DNA of 15,498 nt from Anaerolineaceae bacterium (GTDB lineage Bacteria; Chloroflexota; Anaerolineae; JAAYZQ01). This document shows positions 6,591 through 13,737 of the stretch, piece by piece. The stretch lies in the NCBI GenBank assembly GCA_012514775.1, contig JAAYZQ010000387.1, positions 1-15,498 on the forward strand. Direction: 5' to 3'. A program made the position numbers and the translations under genes. The notes beneath the pieces are model-generated. The model made no database searches and had not been told where the DNA came from. It saw only the letters and a list, made by a program, of their open reading frames with translations. Position 1 is the stretch's first letter; every line of letters begins with the position of its first letter.

Positions 6591-9145
6591 CCCTCGGCTG
6601 TGAGACCCTCGCGCGCGACGACCAGGAGGGTGAGGTCGTCGAATCGGGGGGCGTCGCCGACAAAACGATGGACGTCGGCCAGGAGGGCCTGCTGCATGGC
6701 CGCGGCGGGCAGGCCCAGGTGGGCGCGCGCCGCCTCCAGCAGCCGCGCTGTGCCCATCAGTTCGCCGCTGGCGCCCTGGGCGTCGGGCAGGCCGTCGGTG
6801 TAGACGACGAGCGTGTCGCCGGGGGCAAAGGTCTGCCGGCCCTCTTCCCACGCCGTATTCTCTGTCACGCCCAGGGCCATGCCCGTCCGGCTCAGCCATT
6901 CGACGCCGCCCGTTGAGGCCGCACGCAGGAGCACGGGCGGGTTGTGCCCGGCGTTGCCATAGACCAGGCTGCCCTCCGCCGGGTCCAGGACCCCGTAAAA
7001 GACGGTGACAAACATGCCCGTGTGGGTCTCGCCCAGGAGCCGGCGGTTGACAGCGGTCAGCACCTCGCCGGGCCGGTCGGGGTGCTGCGCGGCATAGGTG
7101 CGCATTAGGGTGCGGCTGAGGGCCATGTACAGGGCGGCGCCGGCGCCCTTGTCCGACACGTCGGCGACGAGGATGCCCAGTCGCCCGCCGGGCAGCGGGA
7201 TAAAGTCATAGAAGTCGCCCGACGTCTCGCGGGCAGGCTCGAGTACGGCGGCAAGCTGCCAGCCCGGCAGCTCGGGGATCGCTTCGGGCAGCAGGCCGGC
7301 CTGGATGCGGCCGGCGACGGCCAACTCGCGGGCAGCCTGGCCGTGGGCCAGCGCCCGGGCGGCCAATTCGGAGCGCAGGGTCGCCAGGCGCCCGCCGGCC
7401 TCCTCGCCCAGGCGCTGGGACCCGATCTCGTGGAACGTGTCGCGCGCCTGGCGGAACAGCTCTTGCGCGCGCGCCAGGTCCGCGGGCTCGCCACGGCGCA
7501 GGTGCACCTCGGCTGCGAGCTGCAAGACATGGGCCCAATGCCAACGCCGGCCGTGGTCGGCTTCGTAGGTCGCGACCTTTTCCAGGGCGGCCAGGGCCTG
7601 TGACCAGTGCTGCCGGGCAACGTCCAGCTCTACCTGGGCACTGAGGATGGCCGGCTCGTGCCAGGCGGCGATGCGCGCGGCGGCGTGCGTGCGGGCTTCC
7701 TGAAGCAACCGGCCCGCCTCGCCGGACCTGCCTTGCCGGGCTCGAATGGCCGCCAGCGCGGTGAGGGTGCTCACCTGGCTACCCAGCCCCCGGTTGGCAA
7801 TGTCGATGGCCTCGTGTACCCAGGTCTCTACCTCCGACCAGTCCTCCACCTGTTGAAAGCGGGTCTGCGACAGAAAGGATAAGGCCAGCTCCAGGTTGAC
7901 GTTGTGCAGCGCTTGCAGGTCGCCGCCCTCCCGCGCCCTGGATTGGGCGGCCAGGAGCAGGCGCCGCGCCTCTTCCGACTGGCCTTTCATCAACGCGATC
8001 AGCGCCTGCATTGTGATCATGACCGTCCGGGCCAGGTCCGGGTTGGGCAGGCTTTCGACCAGCGACTCCAACTCGGGCATCATGGCCTCGGCGGCGGCAA
8101 TCTCGCCCAGCGAAAGGGTGTTGCCAATGTCGGCCATGAGGGGAGTCAGGACTTCGGATAGGGAGCCCTGGCGGCGCGCCAGCTCCATGGATCGCCGGAA
8201 GTACTCGCGAGCGCCGCGCAGGTCGCCTTCCAGGTCGTTAGTCATAAAGCCCAGGTTGTGATAGGCCCGGCCGGCAATGGCCAGGAACCCTGCTCCCTCG
8301 GCCAGCGCCACGGCCCGGCGCAGGTGCTGGATTCCCCGCTGGGTAGGCTCGTCGCGCAGGACGGCCAGGGTGGTCAGGGTATCGGCCTGGACGTCGACGG
8401 CGCCCAGGCGCTCGGCCATCTCCAGGGCCTGCTCGCAGAGGGCTCGCGTCCGGTCGGACAGCCCGTTAAAGTAGTACGCCCGGGCCGTCTCGTGGAGGAG
8501 GCGGGCAATGGCCTGGCTCTCGGCTGCTCCCTCGACGGCCTGAAGGCCTTCGAGGCAGAGGCGCAGCCCGCCGGGCGTGTCGCCGCCGAACCAGGACGCA
8601 CGAGCGGAACGGGCATAGAGGGTGGCCACGCTGTCCAGGTCGCCGGCCGCCTGGTGCAGCTCGATGGCTTCGTGCCAGATCCCGAGTGCCTGCCGGAAGT
8701 GCCCCTGGCGGTAGACAGCCTCTCCCAGCCCGACCAACAGGGCGGGCCGCACAGCCGGAGACGGCGACAGGTCCAGAGCGCAGCGGTAGTGGCTCTCGGC
8801 CTCCTGGTTGGCATAGGTTGCCAGGGCCGTGTCGGCCGCGCGGGCGTAATAGGTCAGGGCCTTCTGCTCCTCGCCGGCCTCCTTGAAGTGGCGGGCCAGC
8901 GACGCCGCCATCTCGTCGATACGGTCGGCAAAGATCTGCTCCAGGGCCTGGCCCACGGCCAGGTGCAGCCGCTTGCGGTCCGTATCCAGCAGCGAGCCGT
9001 AGGCGGCCTGCTGCACCAGGTTGTGGCGGAAAAGGTACTCAAGGTCGGGCTCCACGCGGGCCAGGCGGATCAGCCCCGAGGTCTCCAGGTGAGACAGGCG
9101 GTGTGACAGGCTGGTCATGGGCACCTCTCCTTCAAAGGGGTCCAT
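6587..9145 (-). CDS. TPR protein with C-terminal SpoIIE/PP2C phosphatase
   Basis: An 852-residue predicted signalling phosphatase. Residues 10-90 (LSHRLSHLETSGLIRL, LEYLFRHNLVQQAAY) match the winged-helix tail that follows the NTPase core in cyclase/AAA/TPR proteins, so the protein starts with a module whose core is encoded upstream. Residues ~90-600 are TPR-like helical repeats. From ~607 there is a SpoIIE/RsbU-type PP2C domain with metal Asp residues in SGDFYDF (D644), ADVSDKG (D662), YTDGLPD (D784) and FDDLTLL (D836/D837), all intact. RsbU-type enzymes dephosphorylate anti-sigma-factor antagonists; no such partner is in the window. AGGAG lies 8 nt before the ATG at 9145. An ATG at 9118, also with AAGGAG 8 nt upstream, is an equally possible start. 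The stop overlaps the convergent GH1 stop. Confidence 0.88.
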   Translation of the reverse strand: MDPFEGEVPMTSLSHRLSHLETSGLIRLARVEPDLEYLFRHNLVQQAAYGSLLDTDRKRLHLAVGQALEQIFADRIDEMAASLARHFKEAGEEQKALTYYARAADTALATYANQEAESHYRCALDLSPSPAVRPALLVGLGEAVYRQGHFRQALGIWHEAIELHQAAGDLDSVATLYARSARASWFGGDTPGGLRLCLEGLQAVEGAAESQAIARLLHETARAYYFNGLSDRTRALCEQALEMAERLGAVDVQADTLTTLAVLRDEPTQRGIQHLRRAVALAEGAGFLAIAGRAYHNLGFMTNDLEGDLRGAREYFRRSMELARRQGSLSEVLTPLMADIGNTLSLGEIAAAEAMMPELESLVESLPNPDLARTVMITMQALIALMKGQSEEARRLLLAAQSRAREGGDLQALHNVNLELALSFLSQTRFQQVEDWSEVETWVHEAIDIANRGLGSQVSTLTALAAIRARQGRSGEAGRLLQEARTHAAARIAAWHEPAILSAQVELDVARQHWSQALAALEKVATYEADHGRRWHWAHVLQLAAEVHLRRGEPADLARAQELFRQARDTFHEIGSQRLGEEAGGRLATLRSELAARALAHGQAARELAVAGRIQAGLLPEAIPELPGWQLAAVLEPARETSGDFYDFIPLPGGRLGILVADVSDKGAGAALYMALSRTLMRTYAAQHPDRPGEVLTAVNRRLLGETHTGMFVTVFYGVLDPAEGSLVYGNAGHNPPVLLRAASTGGVEWLSRTGMALGVTENTAWEEGRQTFAPGDTLVVYTDGLPDAQGASGELMGTARLLEAARAHLGLPAAAMQQALLADVHRFVGDAPRFDDLTLLVVAREGLTAEG

Positions 9146-9176
9146 TCGCCCGTCTCCTGTCTCTCAGGCAGCGGGG

Positions 9177-11075
9177 TCATGGAATCCCTCTTCCTTCTTC
9201 TCCGAGCACCTGCTCGAGGACGCTCACCGGAAACTGCCGGCCGATGACGGCCGCCACTCGCAGGGTGTGCTTGACCTCCTCGGGCAGGCGGTCGATGCGC
9301 GCCAGGAGCAGCCCCTGCAGGTTGTCGGGGATGTCGATGGCGTCGACGTGGGGGGCCACCACCCAGCCCCGTTCGTTGCGCACCACGCTTCCCCGGTCGA
9401 TGAGCATGCGGATCACCTCTTCGACAAAGAAGGGATTGCCCTCGGCCTTTTTCAGGATGAGGGAGCGCGTCTCGTCGGAGAGGGCCTCGATCTCGAGGAG
9501 GTTTGCCACCAGGCGGCGGCTGTCGCTCTCTGACAGGGCCTGGAGATTGATCTCGGTCAGGCTGCTGCCCAGCAGCTCTCGGGCAGCGATCACCAGCCGC
9601 CAGCCCGGGCTGTCGCGGTCGGGGCGGGTGACCAGGCAAAGGAGCAGCGGCTCGGTAGACGCCAGGGGCAGGAGCCGCACCAGGAGATCAATGGAAGAAG
9701 GATCGGCCCAGTGCAGGTCTTCGATGACGAGGACCAGGGGGCGGCGTGCCGCCAGGGACTGGAAGAGCCTTCGTAAAGCGTTGAGCACCCGTGCCCGGAG
9801 CGCCTCGGGATCGAGCTGGCGGACCTTTTCCCCGGCATCCTCGTCCAGCTTCAGGGAGAGCAAGTGCGCCAGGTAGGGGCAGATCTCCCCGGCCTCGGCG
9901 CCAAAGAGGTCCTCGGCCAGGCCGGAAAGGGCGGCGTGGGTTTCGGCTTCGCCGGCCAGCAAGGGCACGCCCAACGTCGATCGCAGGAGGTCCCTGAGGA
10001 GGTGGTAAGCCAGGCCCTGGCCGTAGGACAGGCAGTGGCCTTCGACCCACGTGGGCTGCTCGCCAGCCTGGCCGGCCATGGCGGCCTTCCACTCGGCGAT
10101 TAGGCGCGTCTTGCCCAGGCCGGGCTCGCCGACGATGAGGGCCACGCGGCCCAGCCCGGCGCGCACCGCCTCGCAAAGCTGAAGGAGGACGGCCAGCTCG
10201 GCATCGCGGCCGACCATGGGGCTTTGCAGGCCGGCGGCATCCAGGCCGCGCACCCGGCCCGGCTGGGCACGGGCGCTCTCTACGCGGTAGACGCGCACCG
10301 GCCCGGCCACGCCCTTGACGTCAATGGGCCCCAGGTCGCGAGTATGAAAGAGGGGCCCGACGAAGCGGTGCGTGTCTTCGGTTATGAGGACCGACATGGG
10401 CTCGGCCGCGAATTTCAGGCGGGCGGCCAGATTGACGGTGGCGCCCATGGCCGTATACTCGTAGCGCAGGTCGTCGCCCACGGGGCCGACGACCACCGGC
10501 CCGGTGTTGAGGCAGGCGCGCATGGCAAAGTCGATTCCGTGCCGGCGGCGCACCTCGCCGGCATACTCTTGCACGGCAGCCACCAGGTCGAGGGCGGCGC
10601 TTACGGCGCGCACCGGATCGTCCTCGTGGGCCACGGGGGCGCCGAAAAAGGCCCACAGGCCATCGCCCACCAGGCGGGCGACCGTGCCCTCGTAACGGTA
10701 GATGGCCGGCGTGATGCGGTCGAGGGCGCCGTTCATAATGGACATCCACGTCTCGGCGCCGAGCTGGCCCGCCAGGGTAGTGGAGCCGACGACGTCGGCA
10801 AAGAGCACGGTGACGACGCGCCGCTCGCCGGCCAGTTGGCGGGCCGCGCGAACCTTGCGGACCAGGGGGCCGGGAGCCGCGGCGGCCAGGCGGGTGAGCT
10901 GGGCGTCGTCGGCGGGGGTGCTGGCCATCGTGGCCTGGCCGCAGTGCATGCAGAAGCGGGCGCCGGCGGGCAGCTCGGCGTGGCAGTTGGAGCACTGTCT
11001 GGCCAGCGATGCACCGCAGTTAAGGCAAAAGCGGGCGCTGGCCGGGTTATCGGTTTGGCACTGTGGACATATCAT
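9177..11075 (-). CDS. Zinc ribbon-class III nucleotide cyclase-AAA ATPase
   Basis: A 632-residue multidomain protein. Residues 1-46 form a double zinc ribbon with four CxxC pairs (C3/C6, C17/C20, C28/C31, C42/C45). Residues ~83-265 are a class III cyclase domain with metal ligands D94 (FADVVGST) and D138 (LVGDGLWAFFG), transition-state N215 and R219 (TVNLAARL) and purine-contacting K254; the usual partner Asp is Ala212. Residues ~286-625 are a STAND/AAA-type NTPase with Walker A GEPGLGKT (316-323) and Walker B LVLVIEDLHWAD (D453). The protein stops just after VAAVIGRQFPVSVLEQVLG, where relatives continue into a winged helix and TPRs; that continuation is found in the next gene downstream. The start has GAGGA 8 nt upstream. 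It probably makes a cyclic nucleotide in response to a signal sensed through its ATPase/TPR part. Confidence 0.88.
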   Translation of the reverse strand: MICPQCQTDNPASARFCLNCGASLARQCSNCHAELPAGARFCMHCGQATMASTPADDAQLTRLAAAAPGPLVRKVRAARQLAGERRVVTVLFADVVGSTTLAGQLGAETWMSIMNGALDRITPAIYRYEGTVARLVGDGLWAFFGAPVAHEDDPVRAVSAALDLVAAVQEYAGEVRRRHGIDFAMRACLNTGPVVVGPVGDDLRYEYTAMGATVNLAARLKFAAEPMSVLITEDTHRFVGPLFHTRDLGPIDVKGVAGPVRVYRVESARAQPGRVRGLDAAGLQSPMVGRDAELAVLLQLCEAVRAGLGRVALIVGEPGLGKTRLIAEWKAAMAGQAGEQPTWVEGHCLSYGQGLAYHLLRDLLRSTLGVPLLAGEAETHAALSGLAEDLFGAEAGEICPYLAHLLSLKLDEDAGEKVRQLDPEALRARVLNALRRLFQSLAARRPLVLVIEDLHWADPSSIDLLVRLLPLASTEPLLLCLVTRPDRDSPGWRLVIAARELLGSSLTEINLQALSESDSRRLVANLLEIEALSDETRSLILKKAEGNPFFVEEVIRMLIDRGSVVRNERGWVVAPHVDAIDIPDNLQGLLLARIDRLPEEVKHTLRVAAVIGRQFPVSVLEQVLGEEGRGIP

Positions 11076-11145
11076 CTCGCGATTCCTCGACAGACTCCTG
11101 CACGACCGGCGGCCAGCGCCGGTCCCTTGTGGGCCGGGCGCCGCG

Positions 11146-11163
11146 ATAAAGCCCATTTTACCA
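11146..11163 (-). promoter_or_regulatory. Possible extended -10 promoter for the cyclase gene
   Basis: On the minus strand TGG followed by TAAAAT (11160-11155) makes an extended -10; the -35 position (TTTTCC) is poor. The leader would be about 70 nt. It lies in the 145-bp gap after miaA, which also contains GCCGGC inverted repeats but no clear terminator. Confidence 0.35.
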
Positions 11164-11220
11164 CAGAACGGCCGGCAGGAAAAGGAGCGCGGGCCGGCGA
11201 ACGCTACGCCGCGAAAGGGC

Positions 11221-12162
11221 TCAGGAAGGGGTGAGAAATCCCTGCACCAGGCGCAGGGCAGGCTCGAAGGGGTCCGCGCGGGCGTCCAGCCAGTGGATGC
11301 GGGGATCGTCGCGCCGGAACCAGTTTGCCTGGTGGCGCACGAAGCGGCGGGTGGCGCGCTTGATGGCCTGGACCGTTTCGTCGAGGCTGGCCTCGCCGGC
11401 CAGGTAGGCGCGAAACTGGCCGTATCCCACCCCCGACATGGCGGGCAGCTCAAAGCCGTAGCCGGCGGCCACCAGCCGCCGCACCTCGTCCTCCAGCCCG
11501 GCGTCCATCATGGCCTCCACGCGCTGGTCGATGCGCTCGTACAGTTCGGCGCGGGGCAGGTCAAGGCCCAGGATGAGGACGCGGTAGGGTGGCGGCACCT
11601 TTTCCTGCTGTTCGGAGATGGGCCGGCCGGTGGTCAGGCAAACCTCCAGGGCGCGGACCACGCGACGGACGTTGCGCGGGTCGATGCGCCGGGCGGCGGC
11701 CGGGTCGAGGGCCTGGAGGCGGGCGTGAAGCGCTTCGGAGCCCCCCTCCTCGGCCTGGCGATAGAGCTGGCGCCGCAGATCCTCGTCGGGCGGCACGCGG
11801 GGCACCTGCCATCCCTCCAGGACGGCCATCGCGTACTGGCCGGTGCCGCCCACGAGAAACGGCACCCGGCTGCGGGCCAGGATATCGTCGATGGCGGCAT
11901 AGGCCAGGGCCTGGAACTCGGCCAGGCTGAGGGCCTGGTCGGGATTGACGACGTCCAGGAGGTGATGGGGCACACCGGCTTGCTCCTCGCGCGTTGCCTT
12001 GGCCGTGCCAATGTCCATGCCGCGATAGACCTGGCGCGAGTCGGCCGAGACGACCTCGCCGCCCACGGCCCGGGCCAACCGAACCGAGAGGCCGGTCTTG
12101 CCGGCGGCGGTGGGGCCGACGATGGCGACGAGGGGTGGTCTAGCCGGTGACGGCGTTTTCAT
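11221..12162 (-). CDS. miaA: tRNA dimethylallyltransferase
   Basis: This 313-residue enzyme transfers a dimethylallyl group to N6 of A37 in tRNAs that read codons starting with U, the first step towards i6A/ms2i6A. The P-loop is GPTAAGKT (16-23), followed by the diagnostic SADSRQVYRGMDIGTAK containing catalytic D41. GGTGQY (usually GGTGLY), DPRNVRRVVRALEV, and the C-terminal region with SGVGYGQF and KRATRRFVRHQANWFRRD are all in place, so the protein is complete. The ATG lies inside the end of yraN (23-nt overlap) and has no evident Shine-Dalgarno, so translation is probably coupled to yraN. Transcription most likely starts at the promoter upstream of yraN. Confidence 0.96.
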   Translation of the reverse strand: MKTPSPARPPLVAIVGPTAAGKTGLSVRLARAVGGEVVSADSRQVYRGMDIGTAKATREEQAGVPHHLLDVVNPDQALSLAEFQALAYAAIDDILARSRVPFLVGGTGQYAMAVLEGWQVPRVPPDEDLRRQLYRQAEEGGSEALHARLQALDPAAARRIDPRNVRRVVRALEVCLTTGRPISEQQEKVPPPYRVLILGLDLPRAELYERIDQRVEAMMDAGLEDEVRRLVAAGYGFELPAMSGVGYGQFRAYLAGEASLDETVQAIKRATRRFVRHQANWFRRDDPRIHWLDARADPFEPALRLVQGFLTPS

Positions 12163-12511
12163 AGTGGTCGAGGCGTTTCAGCCGGCCCCGCACATCCATC
12201 TCGACGGCGACGACGTCGATGCGCCACGGGCCGGGCCATTCGTGTTCCTGGAGATAGGTCTCGGCCAGGTTGATGAGGCGGGCCTGCTTGGCCGCGGTGA
12301 TGGACTCTTCCGGACTGCCGAGCTCCTGGCCGCGACGGGTGCGGACCTCGACAAAGGCCAGGCACGCGCCGTCGCGGGCCACCAGGTCCAGCTCGCCGGC
12401 GCCGCAGCGCCAGTTGCGCTCCAGGATCTCGTAGCCCCGGGCGGCCAGGTGCCGGGCGGCCAGATTTTCGCCGTGGCGGCCCAGGCCGCGGCGGTCGTCC
12501 CGCTTGCTCAA
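12140..12511 (-). CDS. yraN: YraN/UPF0102 family nuclease-like protein
   Basis: This 123-residue protein has the whole-family length. The diagnostic stretch GAGELDLVARDGACLAFVEVRTR carries the nuclease-like E40-x-D42 ... E55-V-R57 pattern (the usual final Lys is Arg here), placing it in the restriction-endonuclease-like fold near archaeal Holliday-junction resolvases. Its role in bacteria is not established, but DNA processing is suspected. No ATG is available near the N-terminus; the start is a TTG preceded closely by GGGGAGG and about 28 nt from a good promoter start site. It overlaps miaA. Confidence 0.92.
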   Translation of the reverse strand: MSKRDDRRGLGRHGENLAARHLAARGYEILERNWRCGAGELDLVARDGACLAFVEVRTRRGQELGSPEESITAAKQARLINLAETYLQEHEWPGPWRIDVVAVEMDVRGRLKRLDHYENAVTG

Positions 12512-12545
12512 TGTGCCTCCCCTGTCTGGGCGGTGTGCCTATCCG

Positions 12546-12574
12546 AGTATAGCACAGGGGCGGCCGGCGGTCAA
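12546..12574 (-). promoter_or_regulatory. Sigma70-type promoter for yraN-miaA
   Basis: On the minus strand: TTGACC (12574-12569), 17-nt spacer, TATACT (12551-12546) preceded by TGC, an extended -10. The start site would be near 12539, about 28 nt before the TTG start codon, with GGGGAGG in the short leader. This supports the TTG start of yraN. Confidence 0.7.
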
Positions 12575-12597
12575 CAGCCTCCCGTTGCGGCGCGCTG

Positions 12598-13737
12598 TCA
12601 AAGGGAGTGAAGCATGGCTGCCAGCAGGGCCGCCCTTTCGGGCAGCGACGAGAGGACGACGTGCTCGTGCTCGGCGTGGGCTCCGTCGCCGGCTGCGCCC
12701 AAGCCATCCAGGGTGGGGATGCCAAGGGCGGCGGTAAAGTTGCCGTCGGAGCCGCCGCCGCTGCCGGCTTCTGCCACCTCGAAGCCCATGTCGGCGGCCA
12801 GCGCCGTGGCCTGCTCGTAGAGCGCGACCACGGCCGGCGTGCGAACCATGGGCGGCCGGCCGATGCCGCCCGAGATCTCCAGGGTGGCGCCCTCCAGGTG
12901 TGGCCGCAGGCCGCGAATACGGGCATCGAGCCGGGCTGCCTGGACCTCGTCCATGACGCGGACGTCGACCCGGGCCCAGGCTTCCTGCGGCACGACGTTG
13001 CTGCGGCTGCCACCGCCCACGACGCCGACGTTGACCGTTGTCCCGGCCTCGTAGTCGGTCAGGCGCTGGAGGACGAGGGTCTGGTGCGCTAGCTCCTCGA
13101 TGGCGTTGATGCCCTTGGCGTGGTCGACGCCGGCATGGGCGGCCCGCCCTGTGACCGTCACCCGGTAGGCGCCCGTGCCCTTGCGCCAGGTCTTCAGGGC
13201 AGCGTTGGGCGGCTGGGCCGGCTCCAGGACCAGGACCCGGTCGTGGTGCTGCGCCTCGGCCTCGAGCACAGCCCGCGACGTCCGGCTGCCGGTCTCCTCG
13301 TCCGACGTGAGAAGCAGGGTGACGCGACGCGCGGGCAAGAGGTCGAGTTCCTGGAGGGCGCGGATGGCCCACAGGGCGTTGCAGATGCCCCCCTTCATGT
13401 CCAGGGCGCCGGGGCCGTACAGCCGGCCCTCCTCCACGCGCACCGGCCGCCGGGCCAGCGTGCCCACGTCCCAGACCGTGTCCATGTGGCACAGGAGAAG
13501 CGTTCCACCTTCGCCCTGGCCCCATCGGGCCCGGACGTGATCGCCTGCCGCCGGCTGGGGCAGGATCTCGATGGCGGCGCCGAGGGCCTCCAGGCGAGCG
13601 GCGAGAAATCGCGCCAGGCGGTCCACTGCCGGCTTGTCGTTGCTGGGCGATTCCAACTCCACGAGCTCGGTCAGCAGCGCCTCCATGGTGGACTGATGGT
13701 CGCGAAGGTAGGCCAGGATCCTCTGCCCTGAAGTCAT
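12598..13737 (-). CDS. M20 peptidase, glutamate carboxypeptidase (CPG2)-like
   Basis: A 379-residue zinc peptidase of the M20 family, closest in style to glutamate carboxypeptidase (CPG2/ArgE/DapE group), which removes C-terminal Glu or hydrolyses N-acyl amino acids. Likely dizinc ligands are H84 and D86 (LLLCHMDTV, where D86 assists catalysis), bridging D113 (YGPGALDMKGG), E148 next to general base E147 (SDEETGS), E172 (LVLEPA) and H354 near the C-terminus. The central dimerisation domain begins at KGTGAYRVTVTGRAAHAG, the usual lid motif. No signal peptide, so probably cytoplasmic. The ATG overlaps the stop of the upstream substrate-binding protein (ATGA), and a purine-rich GGAGGAGGGAGAG lies just before it, so the enzyme probably processes what that transporter brings in. 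The exact substrate is not determinable. Confidence 0.92.
   Translation of the reverse strand: MTSGQRILAYLRDHQSTMEALLTELVELESPSNDKPAVDRLARFLAARLEALGAAIEILPQPAAGDHVRARWGQGEGGTLLLCHMDTVWDVGTLARRPVRVEEGRLYGPGALDMKGGICNALWAIRALQELDLLPARRVTLLLTSDEETGSRTSRAVLEAEAQHHDRVLVLEPAQPPNAALKTWRKGTGAYRVTVTGRAAHAGVDHAKGINAIEELAHQTLVLQRLTDYEAGTTVNVGVVGGGSRSNVVPQEAWARVDVRVMDEVQAARLDARIRGLRPHLEGATLEISGGIGRPPMVRTPAVVALYEQATALAADMGFEVAEAGSGGGSDGNFTAALGIPTLDGLGAAGDGAHAEHEHVVLSSLPERAALLAAMLHSL

Noticed and set aside
9100..9200. Programmed ribosomal frameshift joining the cyclase and phosphatase genes
   Set aside because: The two frames do not overlap, each being closed by a stop before the other opens; no slippery heptamer is visible, and the downstream gene has its own ribosome binding sites.
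11164..11200. GCCGGC inverted repeats between miaA and the cyclase gene as a terminator
   Set aside because: Loop of about 16 nt, self-palindromic arms and no T-tract after the stem.
10224..11234. 336-codon plus-strand frame opposite the cyclase gene
   Set aside because: Gly/Ala/His-rich product without domains, fully antisense to clear zinc-ribbon, cyclase and NTPase motifs.
10702..12150. Very long plus-strand open frame (482 codons) opposite the cyclase and miaA genes
   Set aside because: It is antisense to two well-supported genes, spans their boundary, and its product shows no motif; high GC makes such shadow frames common.
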